Below, in pieces: positions 55,458-64,000 of a DNA stretch of 64,000 nt. Where the stretch lies: positions 310,001-374,000 of the forward strand of contig NZ_SLZU01000001.1 of assembly GCF_004342065.1 (NCBI RefSeq), given 5' to 3'. Both the position numbers and the translations under genes were made by a program. The DNA comes from Primorskyibacter sedentarius (GTDB taxonomy: Bacteria > Pseudomonadota > Alphaproteobacteria > Rhodobacterales > Rhodobacteraceae). Positions within the stretch are counted from its first letter, which is position 1. The number at the start of each line of letters is the position of its first letter. The notes under the pieces are model-generated. The model was given only the letters and a program-made list of their open reading frames with translations. It was not told the origin of the DNA and searched no databases.

Positions 55458-56558
55458 TCAGGCGCTCTGACGCGTCCAGCGGTGCATGACGTCCGGGCCG
55501 ATGGCGCAGCTTTCGGCCAGCACAAAGCGCGGCGCGTCGGCGAGATGTTCCAGCCCCAGCGCCCCGATCGAGGGGCGGCCTTCGGCGCCAAGCGCCACGC
55601 CGGCGGTAAAGCCGATCAGTTCGTCAACCAGCCGCGCCTCCAGCAGGGAGGCGGCCAGCGTGCCGCCGCCTTCGCAGAAAACCCGCGTCAGCCCGGCCGC
55701 GCCAAGCGCCTGCAGCACCGAGGCCGGGTCCACCTGCCGACCCCGCAGCGCACAGGGTATCAGCTGCGCGCCCAGCCCCTGCCACGCCGCGTGCAGGTTC
55801 GGATCGACATCGGGACCGTGGCAGATCCAGACGGGAATGTCATTGGCGGTGCGGGCAAGCTGCCCCATCAGCGGCAGGTCCAGCAGGCGCGAGACAACGA
55901 CGCGGACCGGTTGGTGCCGCGCCCCCAGATCGCGCACGGTGAGCGACGGATCATCGGCGCGCGCGGTCCCGCCGCCGACCATCACCGCGTCATGGCGGCT
56001 GCGCTGCGCATGGACCAGACGCCGCGCGGCGGGCCCGGTGATCCACTGGCTTTCGCCGCTGGCCGTGGCGATGCGCCCGTCAAAGCTGGTGGCGAGTTTC
56101 AGCGTGAGCCAGGGGCGCCCCAGTTCGACGCGGCGAAAAAAGCCAGCATGCGCATCGGCGGCCTGATCTGCAAGAATACCGGTGGTGACGGCGATGCCCG
56201 CGGCGCGCAGCATGTCAAACCCACGGCCCGAGACGCGGCTGTCGCTATCCTCGAACGGGGCCACGACGCGGGCGATACCGGCCGCGATCAGGGCCTGCGC
56301 GCAGGGCGGGGTCTGTCCGTGATGGGCGCAGGGTTCCAGCGTGACATAGGCCGTGGCACCGCGCGCGGACGCACCTGCCTGCGCCAGGGCTTCGGTTTCG
56401 GCATGGGGGCGGCCGCCGGGTTGCGTCCAGCCGCGCCCGACGATGCGGTCGCCCTGCACGATCACGCAGCCCACGGCGGGGTTGGGCCAGCACCTGCCCT
56501 GCCCGCGCCGGCCAAGGGTCAGCGCGTGGGCCATATGCCGGATATCGGCGCTGGTCAC
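55458..56558 (-). CDS. ribD: Riboflavin biosynthesis deaminase/reductase RibD
   Basis: This 366-residue bifunctional enzyme has the N-terminal zinc deaminase (HAETEA near 49-54 and [11 protein letters not shown] near 74-84) and a C-terminal NADPH reductase domain with [13 protein letters not shown]-type motifs and GGGTLAASL. It carries out the second and third steps of riboflavin synthesis. Its ATG overlaps the nrdR stop by four bases. GC content and Arg/Ala richness are high. Confidence 0.95.
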   Translation of the reverse strand: MTSADIRHMAHALTLGRRGQGRCWPNPAVGCVIVQGDRIVGRGWTQPGGRPHAETEALAQAGASARGATAYVTLEPCAHHGQTPPCAQALIAAGIARVVAPFEDSDSRVSGRGFDMLRAAGIAVTTGILADQAADAHAGFFRRVELGRPWLTLKLATSFDGRIATASGESQWITGPAARRLVHAQRSRHDAVMVGGGTARADDPSLTVRDLGARHQPVRVVVSRLLDLPLMGQLARTANDIPVWICHGPDVDPNLHAAWQGLGAQLIPCALRGRQVDPASVLQALGAAGLTRVFCEGGGTLAASLLEARLVDELIGFTAGVALGAEGRPSIGALGLEHLADAPRFVLAESCAIGPDVMHRWTRQSA

Positions 56559-57022
56559 TTTTCGGGGGCGGGGTCCGGGCGCAGTTCGCTGACGAACTTG
56601 TCAAAATCATCCGCGGCCTGGAAATTCTTGTAGACGCTGGCAAAGCGCACATAGGCGACGGTGTCGATCCGGGCCAGCGCCTCCATCACGATCTCGCCGA
56701 TCTGCTTGGACTGGATGTCGGTTTCGCCCATGCTTTCGAGCCGGCGCACGATGCCCGAGATCATCTGGTCGATGCGTTCGGGTTCAACGGGGCGTTTCTG
56801 CATGGAGATGCGGATCGAGCGTTCCAGCTTGTCGCGGTCGAAATCCTCGCGCCGACCGTTGGTCTTGATCACCACGAGATCGCGCAGCTGCACGCGTTCG
56901 TAGGTGGTGAAACGGCCACTGCAAGCCGGGCAGAAGCGCCGACGCCTGATCGAGACATGGTCCTCCGCGGGCCGTGAATCCTTGACCTGAGTGTCCATAT
57001 TTCCGCAAAACGGGCAGCGCAT
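56555..57022 (-). CDS. nrdR: NrdR ribonucleotide-reductase repressor
   Basis: This 155-residue protein has a zinc ribbon (CPFCG at 3-7 and CPAC at 31-34) and an ATP-cone domain with [16 protein letters not shown]. It represses ribonucleotide reductase genes in response to dATP/ATP. It precedes ribD by a four-base overlap, a usual pairing in alphaproteobacteria. Confidence 0.96.
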   Translation of the reverse strand: MRCPFCGNMDTQVKDSRPAEDHVSIRRRRFCPACSGRFTTYERVQLRDLVVIKTNGRREDFDRDKLERSIRISMQKRPVEPERIDQMISGIVRRLESMGETDIQSKQIGEIVMEALARIDTVAYVRFASVYKNFQAADDFDKFVSELRPDPAPEK

Positions 57023-57158
57023 CGGCCATCCCCCTATGTTTTTCCGCCTCTTTTTGTAGGTCTCGGGGCCTACTTGGGCAGTACTATAGGACAGCCTCTA
57101 GGGTTTGGGTAGATATGATTTGCACCCGCAAGATGAAGGGATGCCGCAAGGTCAATTT

Positions 57159-57896
57159 CTAGTCGATCACAAGCGCCAGACCGGGCACATCCGTGGGGTG
57201 GGCCTTGCCGCCGTTGAAGATCTGCACGACGTTGTGGCGGGCGGCGCGGACATGTTCGCGGGCCAGCGCCTCGGCGCGGGCGCCTTCGCGCGCCTCGATC
57301 GCCGTGACCAGCGCGTGATGCTGCGCCTGGGCGATGTTCAGCGACAGGCGGAACTCTCCGATACGGTTGCGGTCGGGCAGGAAGGCGGAGGGCGAGGCGA
57401 AGGGAAGGCTGGTGACGCGGGCGATCTCTCGGCGCAGCATGTCAGAGCCCGAAAGCCCTGCCAGCACGGCGTGATATTCGGCGTTCTGTTCCGAATAGGC
57501 ATCGAAATCCACATCCTCGGGGCGGGTGCCGAAACAGGCGTCCAGCCGCGCGAGTATGGCCTTGATGCGGTCCAGCGCCTGCGGGTCGGCGCCGCGTTCG
57601 GCCGCCAGGCGCGCGGCCGTGCCTTCGAGTACGCCGCGCAGTTCGATGGCGTCCAGCACATCGGCACAGGCAAAGCTTCGCACGAGGAAGCCGCCATTGC
57701 GGGCGCGTTCCAGCAGACCTTCCTCGACCAGCCGGGACATCGCCTCGCGCACCGGCGTGCGCGAGATGCCAAGCTCTTCGGCGAGCGAGACTTCGAACAG
57801 GCGGGTGCCGCCGGGAATGGTCCCGCTGATGATGCGTGCGCGCAGATCGATGAGCGCCCGCATCGCGTGGGTCTTGGCGGGTCCGGCGGCGGTCAT
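57159..57896 (-). CDS. GntR/FadR-type transcriptional regulator (FCD domain)
   Basis: This 245-residue protein has a winged helix (ISGTIPGGTRLFEVSLAEELGISRTPVREAMSRL near 23-56) and an all-helical FCD ligand domain in the C-terminal half (HAV...HHALVTAIEAR). FCD regulators sense organic acids, sugars or amino acids; the ligand and targets are not evident. GGAGGGAGAC precedes the ATG at 57896. It stands between nrdR and dnaE2, on the same strand. Confidence 0.88.
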   Translation of the reverse strand: MTAAGPAKTHAMRALIDLRARIISGTIPGGTRLFEVSLAEELGISRTPVREAMSRLVEEGLLERARNGGFLVRSFACADVLDAIELRGVLEGTAARLAAERGADPQALDRIKAILARLDACFGTRPEDVDFDAYSEQNAEYHAVLAGLSGSDMLRREIARVTSLPFASPSAFLPDRNRIGEFRLSLNIAQAQHHALVTAIEAREGARAEALAREHVRAARHNVVQIFNGGKAHPTDVPGLALVID

Positions 57897-58028
57897 GGCA
57901 TGTCTCCCTCCTGCGGAAATGTATAGATGGGGACGGTTTGCGCTATCATTTTTTCACCTGCGGGGGCGAAGTCGCAGAGCCCTGCGGCGGCAGAGACGCA
58001 GGTTGCGGAGCGCCGGGGCCGCTGCGCG

Positions 58029-61000
58029 TCAGTGGAAATCCCGGCTTGGGAACAGCCGCTTGGCCTGTTCGCGCGGGTGGCGCGCGGTGGGGCGGCGCGT
58101 GGCAGGCCGGGGGGCTTCGTCGGCGGGCGGGTTGGTGTGGCCGATATCGTCGGCCAGAGGATGGCCCAGCTGCGTCAGATGGCCGGACATATCCTCGATC
58201 CGTTGCGCGATCAGGTGGATGACGATGCCTTCGCGTTGCAGATAGCCCGAGACGCGCAAGAGCCGCCCACCCATGACCTCGCGGCGGAACCGTTCGTAAA
58301 CCTTGGGCCAGACGACCACGTTGCTGACGCCGGTTTCATCCTCCAGCGTCAGGAAGATCACGCCCGACGCCGTGCCGGGCCGCTGCCGGGTGATGACCAG
58401 CCCGCAGACCGCCACCTGCCCCAAAGGGGCGGCGCCCAGATCGGCATGGGGTGTCAGGCCGGAAAGATGCGGGCGGATCAGCTCCATCGGGTGGGCGCGC
58501 AGGCTGAGCCGGGTGGCGACGTAATCCTCGACCATCTCCTCGCCCAGATGCATGGCGGGCAGCGGCACATCGGGTTCGGCGATGCCTTCGCCATCAATCG
58601 GGTCGTTGAAAAGCGGCAGGGGTTGCTGGCCACGAATGGCGCGCACCTGCCAGAGCGCATCGCGGCGCGCCAGCCCAAGGCCTGCAAAGGCATCCGCCTC
58701 TGCCAGCCGTTCCAGCACCGGGGGCGAGACACCGGCGCGCAGCCAGATGCCTTGCGGGTCGCGGTAGCCATTGCCGCGCGCCGCGACAATCCAGCCCGCG
58801 TCTTCCTCTCGGAAACCCTTGATCTGGCGGAAGCCCAGCCGCAGCGCCAGCGATCCATCGGCGCGGCGTTCCAGCGTGTTGTCCCAATCGCTGTGATTGA
58901 CGCAGACGGGGCGCACCTCGATCCGGTGTTCGCGCGCATCGCGCACGATCTGGGCGGGCGCGTAGAAGCCCATCGGCTGGGAATTCAGCAGCGCGCAGGC
59001 AAATTCCGCCGGGTGGTGGCGTTTCAGCCAGGCCGACACATAGGCCAGCATGGCAAAGGCCGCCGCGTGGCTTTCGGGAAAGCCGTATTCGCCAAACCCT
59101 TCGATCTGCGAGAAACACCGTTCGGCAAATTCGATATTGTAGCCCCGGTCCAGCATCCCGCCGATGAACCGGTCGCGGAACGTGCTGATCGTGCCCATCT
59201 TGCGGAAGGTGGCAAGCGAGCGGCGCAGGCGGTCGGCCTCTTCCGGGGTGAAGCCTGCGGCGACCACGGCGATCTGCATCGCCTGTTCCTGAAAGAGCGG
59301 CACGCCCAGCGTCTTGCCCAGCACCTGCCGCAGCTCTTCGGACGGGAATTCCACCCCCTCGCGGCCCTGACGGCGGTTGATATAGGGATGCACCATGCCG
59401 CCCTGAATGGGGCCGGGGCGGACGATGGCGACCTCGATCACCAGATCGTAGAATTCGCGCGGGCGCATGCGCGGCAGAAAGTTCATCTGCGCGCGGGATT
59501 CGACCTGAAAGACACCGATGGCATCGGCGCGGCACAGCATGTCATAGGTCTGCCCGTCGCCCTGCGGCACGGTCGCGATGGAAAGCTGCTTGCCCCGGTG
59601 CTGCGCGATCAGGTCAAAGCTTTTGCGGATGCAGGTCAGCATGCCAAGGCTGAGGATATCGACCTTGAGGATGCCCAGCGTGTCGATATCGTCCTTGTCC
59701 CATTCGATGACGGTGCGGTCCTCCATCGCGGCATTCTCGATCGGGCAGAGCTCGTCCAGCCGCCCCTTGGTGATGATAAAGCCGCCGACATGCTGCGACA
59801 GGTGGCGCGGAAAGCCCACGATTTCGCCAATGAGCCGGACGGTTTGCGCAAGGCGGCGGTCCTCTGGGTCAAGGCCGATTTCGCGCAGCCGGTCCTCTTC
59901 GGTGCCCGACAGCGACCAGCCCCAGTTCTGCCCCGACAGCGCCGCGGTCACGTCCTGGCTGAGCCCCATGACCTTGCCCACCTCGCGGATCGCAGCACGG
60001 CCGCGGAAATGGATGACGGTGGCGCACAGGCCAGCGCGGTGGCGGCCATAGGTGGCATAGATGTGCTGGATCACCTCCTCGCGCCGTTCATGTTCGAAAT
60101 CCACGTCGATATCCGGCGGCTCGCCCCGGTATTTCGACACGAAGCGTTCAAAGACCATGGTGATCTGTTCGGGCGTCACATCGGTGATGGCCAGCGCATA
60201 GCAGAGGATGGAATTGGCCGCCGAGCCGCGCCCCTGGCACAGGATCCCCTGCCCGCGTGCGAATTGCACGATGTCATGCACGGTCAGGAAATAGGCGGCA
60301 AAGCCCAGATCCGCGACCATGCGCAATTCCTTGCGGGCGAGTGCGGCGTAGCGGTCGGGGATACCGTGCGGGCAGCGCCGGTCCAGCCCCTGCCAGACCA
60401 GCCGTTCCAGCCGCGCCTGCGGGGTTTCGTGGGTAGAGATTTCATCGGGATATTCATAGCTCAGCTCATTCAGGCCGAAGCTGCAGCGCGCGGCGATTTC
60501 CACGCTGCGGCGGAGCGCGCCGGGATGATCGCGGAACATGCGGGCCATGTCGGCCGCGCCTTTCAGGCGACGTTCGGCATTGGGCAGGGCGCGGGTGCCG
60601 ATCTGGTCGATGGTGATATGTTCGCGCATGCAGGTCAGCACATCGGCCATCTGGCGGCGGCTGGCGCGGTGCATCAGCACATCCCCCACGGCCACCATCG
60701 GGGCAGAACTGCGCTGCGCAAGGAGCGCGCAACGGTTCAGATGCTCGCGGTCGCTGCCATCATAGCGCGGGGCGGCGCCAAGGAAGACCTGCCCGGGAAA
60801 GACGCGGGCGGCGCGGCGCAGGTGATCGGCCGTTTGCGCATCCCCCGGCCCTTTCTGCGGCAGGGCGATCAGGATCATGCCCTCGCCGCCCTCCAGCAGG
60901 TCGCGCAGGTCGAGGTGGCACTGGCCCTTCTCGGCCCGCCGTTTGCCCAGCGTCAGAAGGCGGCTGAGCCGGGCATAGGCGGCGCGATCGGTGGGCAGCG

Positions 61001-62207
61001 CCAGCCAGTGAGCCGGGCTGTCGCGCAGCACAAGGCGGCACCCGGCAATGAGGCGCGGCAGATGCGGGGCGGATCGGGGACGGGCTTTCTGGCCTGCCGC
61101 CCCGTTGCCCGAAACGGGCATGCCGTCGCCCGCGGCAGGTGCTGCAGCCTGTTGAGAGGCCGCGTCGCAGGCCGCAGATATCGGCGCGCCTGACCGGGGC
61201 GCCAGTTCGGCGCGGGTCTCGGCGCCGGTCCCGCCGGCCCCAAGGACAGCTTCGGCGGCGTGACCTGCGTGGCCTTCCGCATCAGCATCGGCCCCGGCCT
61301 GCCCCCCCATCTTAGGCGCGATGCCGGACAGAACTGCGCGCGCCCTTGCCGCGCCTGACGCGGCAACTCCCGGCCCTTCATCCCCCGCTCCGGTCGCCTT
61401 TGGTGCCGAAACGCCCGTATCGGCATCAATGCCAGTATCGGCATCAGTATCGGGGTCGGGGTCGGGGTAAAGCGCAGTTTCAGGGCGCAGGTCGTCAAGC
61501 GCCAATCTGGCCGTCTTCTGCGCGCCGCCCTCCTCTGCCCCGCCTGTCATGAGCTGTTCCGGGCGAGCAACCGTGGCACCGGTGCCCACATCCTGACGGC
61601 TGCAGGGGTCGATCTGGCGGGCAGAGCGGATGGCGATCGCCTCGTCCACCTCGCGTTGCAATTCCTTGAGAGCGGAGAAGCCCCGCACCACGCCCGCCAG
61701 AGAGTTGCGGTCGGTGATGGCGATGGCCTCCAGCCCCAGTTCGGCGGCACGGGTGACCAGTTCCTCGGGATGGGAGGCGCCGGTCAGGAAGGTGAAGTTG
61801 GAGGTCACGCAAAGCTCTGCATAGCGTGGCGTCTCCTCGCTGGGGGGCGGGCTGCGCCTGTCCGCGGGGGGCATGACCGTCGCGGCGCGCGGCGCAGGGG
61901 TGGCAGAGGGCAGAGCTGCCGCGTCAGGCGCGGCAGGGGTCTTCCCGGCCTTGGCGGATGGCCTCGGCTTTGACGTGGGAACCGCCCCGGTGGGAGATCT
62001 GTCGCCACAGGGCGCCGATGCCGGCCCCGCATCCGGGCCGGGACCGGCATCTGCACCGGGCTTGGCTTTGGCTTTGAGCTTTGGCAGGAGGGGCTCACCG
62101 TCCGGCACGTTGCGAAGAGGGGCGGCGCCGGAAGACGCATCATCGCGAAATGGCGCTTCGGATGTCGCGCAGCCCGCCGCCGCCCCCGCCTTAGGGAGGT
62201 CGCTCAT
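58029..62207 (-). CDS. dnaE2: Error-prone DNA polymerase DnaE2 with PHP-domain insertion
   Basis: This ~1392-residue protein is a C-family polymerase of the DnaE2 type: PHP domain starting YAELCVTSNFTFLTGASHPEE, palm motifs around PPDIDVDFEHERREEV, finger regions, and a C-terminal OB domain with SGVIFLTLEDETG. It copies damaged DNA with ImuA and ImuB encoded upstream. Typical DnaE2 proteins have about 1050-1150 residues. This one has a ~128-residue low-complexity N-terminal extension (if ATG 62207 is used) and a ~190-residue low-complexity insertion in the PHP domain. The start is uncertain; no strong ribosome site is seen. Confidence 0.93.
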   Translation of the reverse strand: MSDLPKAGAAAGCATSEAPFRDDASSGAAPLRNVPDGEPLLPKLKAKAKPGADAGPGPDAGPASAPCGDRSPTGAVPTSKPRPSAKAGKTPAAPDAAALPSATPAPRAATVMPPADRRSPPPSEETPRYAELCVTSNFTFLTGASHPEELVTRAAELGLEAIAITDRNSLAGVVRGFSALKELQREVDEAIAIRSARQIDPCSRQDVGTGATVARPEQLMTGGAEEGGAQKTARLALDDLRPETALYPDPDPDTDADTGIDADTGVSAPKATGAGDEGPGVAASGAARARAVLSGIAPKMGGQAGADADAEGHAGHAAEAVLGAGGTGAETRAELAPRSGAPISAACDAASQQAAAPAAGDGMPVSGNGAAGQKARPRSAPHLPRLIAGCRLVLRDSPAHWLALPTDRAAYARLSRLLTLGKRRAEKGQCHLDLRDLLEGGEGMILIALPQKGPGDAQTADHLRRAARVFPGQVFLGAAPRYDGSDREHLNRCALLAQRSSAPMVAVGDVLMHRASRRQMADVLTCMREHITIDQIGTRALPNAERRLKGAADMARMFRDHPGALRRSVEIAARCSFGLNELSYEYPDEISTHETPQARLERLVWQGLDRRCPHGIPDRYAALARKELRMVADLGFAAYFLTVHDIVQFARGQGILCQGRGSAANSILCYALAITDVTPEQITMVFERFVSKYRGEPPDIDVDFEHERREEVIQHIYATYGRHRAGLCATVIHFRGRAAIREVGKVMGLSQDVTAALSGQNWGWSLSGTEEDRLREIGLDPEDRRLAQTVRLIGEIVGFPRHLSQHVGGFIITKGRLDELCPIENAAMEDRTVIEWDKDDIDTLGILKVDILSLGMLTCIRKSFDLIAQHRGKQLSIATVPQGDGQTYDMLCRADAIGVFQVESRAQMNFLPRMRPREFYDLVIEVAIVRPGPIQGGMVHPYINRRQGREGVEFPSEELRQVLGKTLGVPLFQEQAMQIAVVAAGFTPEEADRLRRSLATFRKMGTISTFRDRFIGGMLDRGYNIEFAERCFSQIEGFGEYGFPESHAAAFAMLAYVSAWLKRHHPAEFACALLNSQPMGFYAPAQIVRDAREHRIEVRPVCVNHSDWDNTLERRADGSLALRLGFRQIKGFREEDAGWIVAARGNGYRDPQGIWLRAGVSPPVLERLAEADAFAGLGLARRDALWQVRAIRGQQPLPLFNDPIDGEGIAEPDVPLPAMHLGEEMVEDYVATRLSLRAHPMELIRPHLSGLTPHADLGAAPLGQVAVCGLVITRQRPGTASGVIFLTLEDETGVSNVVVWPKVYERFRREVMGGRLLRVSGYLQREGIVIHLIAQRIEDMSGHLTQLGHPLADDIGHTNPPADEAPRPATRRPTARHPREQAKRLFPSRDFH
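61068..61649 (-). other. Low-complexity insertion within DnaE2 PHP domain
   Basis: About 190 codons between the VDEAIAI region and the AGCRLVLRDSPAHW region have no counterpart in the usual DnaE2 PHP domain, where the two are nearly adjacent. The insert is rich in Ala, Gly, Asp, Pro and Thr and includes a short tandem repeat encoding Asp-Pro and Asp-Thr units at about 61410-61468. Reading frame is kept throughout. Confidence 0.75.
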
Positions 62208-62268
62208 CGGGACGCCCCGGCCGTCCTTCCCCGGAGAGCGGCCCTGTCCGGGCTGGGCCCCGGCCCCG

Positions 62269-63738
62269 TCATGCAAATTCCCCCTGCACGAACCAGCCCG
62301 GCGCCTGTGGGGTGTGATAGAGCCAAAGACGCCGCCCCTGCCGCGTGTCCACCTTCCAGTAATCGCGCAGGCCGGAACGCCAGGCATCCTCTTGCAGCCA
62401 CCATTCGGGGGCGATGCGTTCGGGGCCTGCCGCGCGTTCCGTGGTCAGTGACATGGCGCGCCAGCGGAAGCTGCGCGGCGGTTTGCGCCCTGCCCCGCCG
62501 ATGGGTTCGGGCGGAAACAGCCGCAAGGGGCGCGGGCGCAGGGCAACGAAACTGCCGCCCGGATCGGACCATGCGGCGGGGGCCACGAGGAAGCTGCGCT
62601 CGGGGATATGGCTGTCGGCGGGCAGGAAGCGGTGGATGTTCTCCAGCCCGATGCGGTTGCCGATCCGGGTCATCAGATCCTCCAGCCGCCCCGCACCCTG
62701 CCCGGCCTGCGCATGGGAAAGCTGCTGCACCGGCAGATCCTCGACCTGCACGGCCTCCAGCCGCATCTGATCGATGCCGAAACCGGCCTCGACCTCTGCC
62801 ACGCCACGTTCGAAGAGCGGCAGGATGCGGGCGGGGTCACGCATTGGGCTGGCCAGGCGCAATTCCACCTGCTGATGGCCCATATCGACGCGGCGCAGGG
62901 TCAGGCGCAGCAGGCGCGCGCCGGTTTCGCGCGCCTTCAGACGGGCGCAAAGCTGATCCAGAAGCCGCGCCGTGCCCGCCATCACATCGCCGGTCAGGCC
63001 AATGGGATCAGGCAGGGTCAGGCGGGTGCTGTAGACGGGCGGGTCCGGCAGGGGCGCGATCGCCTCTGGCACCTCGCCCAGCGCCTGATCCAGACGCAAG
63101 AGCGGGCCGGGGCCAAAGCGGCGCGTGACGGTCGCGCGCGGCAGGCGGTGCAGGTCGGACACGCTGCGCAGGCCCAGCCGTTCCAGCGCGATGCAGGTCT
63201 GCGGCTCCAGCCGCAGCGCGGCGATGGGCAGCGGGCCGATGCGGCGCAGCGCCTCGCCCGGCCCGGCGATGCCCTGACCGAACCGCGCCAGCGCCCATGC
63301 GCCGCCCCGCGACCCCGCCAGCCCGAGTTGCACCGTCAGGCCCGCGCGCGACAGGCGCAGGCGCATATCGTCCAGCATCTGCGCCTCGCCGCCGAACAGA
63401 TGCGCCGCGCCGGTGACATCCAGCACCAGCCCGTCGCGCCCTTCCAGCCCGACCCAGGGACAATAGCGCCCGGCCCAGCGGGCCAGCGCGCGCAGGAACC
63501 CCGCATCGCCGCGCGGATCGGCGGGGCGGGTCTGAAGCCCGGGTTGCAGCGCGCGCGCGTCGGTCACCGTCATGCCCGGCGCCAGCCCCTGCCCCGCAGC
63601 CACCGCATTGGCACAATAGAGCCGGTCTGCATTGCCTTCGCTCAGCGTCAGCGCAAACGCCCCTTCGACCGGGCGCAGGCGCAGCGCGCGATCACTCGCG
63701 AACCTTGGAAACCACAATGATACGACGCGACGCGACAT
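62269..63738 (-). CDS. imuB: ImuB, Y-family polymerase-like mutagenesis protein
   Basis: This 489-residue protein resembles a Y-family DNA polymerase but begins RRVVSLWFPRFASDRA, without the catalytic acidic DMDAFF motif, as expected for ImuB. It has the little-finger region and a C-terminal ImuB tail (DYWKVDTRQGRRLWLYH) that binds ImuA and DnaE2. ATG at 63738 overlaps the imuA end by 47 bases; a longer upstream frame has no similarity. dnaE2 starts 61 bp downstream. Confidence 0.92.
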   Translation of the reverse strand: MSRRVVSLWFPRFASDRALRLRPVEGAFALTLSEGNADRLYCANAVAAGQGLAPGMTVTDARALQPGLQTRPADPRGDAGFLRALARWAGRYCPWVGLEGRDGLVLDVTGAAHLFGGEAQMLDDMRLRLSRAGLTVQLGLAGSRGGAWALARFGQGIAGPGEALRRIGPLPIAALRLEPQTCIALERLGLRSVSDLHRLPRATVTRRFGPGPLLRLDQALGEVPEAIAPLPDPPVYSTRLTLPDPIGLTGDVMAGTARLLDQLCARLKARETGARLLRLTLRRVDMGHQQVELRLASPMRDPARILPLFERGVAEVEAGFGIDQMRLEAVQVEDLPVQQLSHAQAGQGAGRLEDLMTRIGNRIGLENIHRFLPADSHIPERSFLVAPAAWSDPGGSFVALRPRPLRLFPPEPIGGAGRKPPRSFRWRAMSLTTERAAGPERIAPEWWLQEDAWRSGLRDYWKVDTRQGRRLWLYHTPQAPGWFVQGEFA

Positions 63739-64000
63739 CCCAGCGAACCACCCAATCAACCAATGTTCCCTTTTTGTTCTTGATAAGAGACCAGCGCAGC
63801 AGAGTCGAGTCCTGCCTGTCAAAATACGGCGCGCACCGCCAGCGCGTCTCGGCCGCGTTGCTGCCCATGCCCTCGGGCACAATCAGCAGGCCGGGCGTCT
63901 TGCCCGCGGTGGCCGCCAGTTGCAGCCGGCGGCCTTCGGTCAGGCCGATGGGCTGGGAAATCTCGGCCACGACCAGCCCCAGCGCGCCGTCGCGCAGGCC
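63692..64000 (-). CDS. imuA: ImuA, C-terminal part (gene continues beyond the window)
   Basis: The open frame of 103 codons reaches the window edge. Visible is the ImuA C-terminal region: LVVAEISQPIGLTEGRRLQLAA, PGLLIVPEGMGSNAAETRWRC and VVRWDVASRRIIVVS. ImuA is RecA-like and scaffolds the ImuB-DnaE2 mutasome. An SOS box would lie outside the window. The frame overlaps imuB by 47 bases, so the cassette is one transcript. Confidence 0.88.
   Translation of the reverse strand, partial: GLRDGALGLVVAEISQPIGLTEGRRLQLAATAGKTPGLLIVPEGMGSNAAETRWRCAPYFDRQDSTLLRWSLIKNKKGTLVDWVVRWDVASRRIIVVSKVRE

Noticed and set aside
57927-61193. Very long plus-strand open frame (1088 codons) opposite dnaE2
   Set aside because: It is the GC-rich antisense of dnaE2, whose frame has clear polymerase motifs; the plus-strand product is Arg/Gln/His-rich with no domain.

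Overview
The window looks like a chromosomal segment of a marine-type Rhodobacteraceae (Roseobacter group) alphaproteobacterium. The support is gene content and order: a complete sox thiosulfate-oxidation cluster, an NDUFA12-mlaD-DUF2155-aat-accC-accB block, a ScfR-type regulator, a GapR-like DUF2312 protein, clpP-clpX, nrdR-ribD and an imuA-imuB-dnaE2 cassette. All of these are alphaproteobacterial or typical of Rhodobacteraceae. Most of the window is GC-rich; positions 1 to about 8.7 kb are visibly more AT-rich and carry accessory genes.

Region 1 (1-8.7 kb) is an accessory, defence-like island. On the minus strand run, in transcription order, a SIR2-family gene, an overlapping HerA-type ATPase gene (together a SIR2-HerA anti-phage pair), a 55-codon reading frame, a ComEC-like metallo-beta-lactamase gene with an N-terminal helix-turn-helix-like segment, a long non-coding gap with a perfect 17-bp inverted repeat, and a partial gene that leaves the window. 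An IS110/IS1111-type element sits upstream of the SIR2 gene.

Region 2 (8.7-28 kb) is core metabolism. It holds a GapR-like protein, a hydratase/dehydrogenase fusion with a degenerate-looking dehydrogenase half, and a DksA-like protein. It also has a sulfane-sulfur operon (persulfide dioxygenase-like, two YeeE/YedE proteins, DUF442). Next comes a short-chain-acyl module: SLC5-domain histidine kinase, small membrane protein, receiver protein, ScfR-type regulator, five-gene HAAT ABC transporter and acetyl-CoA synthetase.

Region 3 (28-35 kb) is housekeeping: accBC, aat, DUF2155, mlaD, NDUFA12, ridA, clpX and clpP.

Region 4 (35-50 kb) is the sox cluster. soxVWXYZAB and soxCDEF lie on the minus strand; soxS, soxR and soxT lie on the plus strand. 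A plus-strand trio (PACE efflux protein, GSCFA protein, SGNH-like protein) separates soxB from soxC. Three perfect ATTC-N8-GAAT palindromes lie directly upstream of soxX, soxB and soxC. They match the operator type of SqrR/BigR/SoxR persulfide-responsive ArsR repressors. A degenerate copy precedes the distant persulfide dioxygenase operon, so the two sulfur loci may share control.

Region 5 (50-64 kb) has riboflavin genes (ribE, then nrdR-ribD) with a capsule cassette (kpsS, an OPX export lipoprotein, kpsC) between them, then a GntR regulator and the imuA-imuB-dnaE2 translesion mutagenesis cassette. This DnaE2 has a low-complexity insertion inside its PHP domain.

All calls come from reading sequence and translations by eye; no database search was possible.
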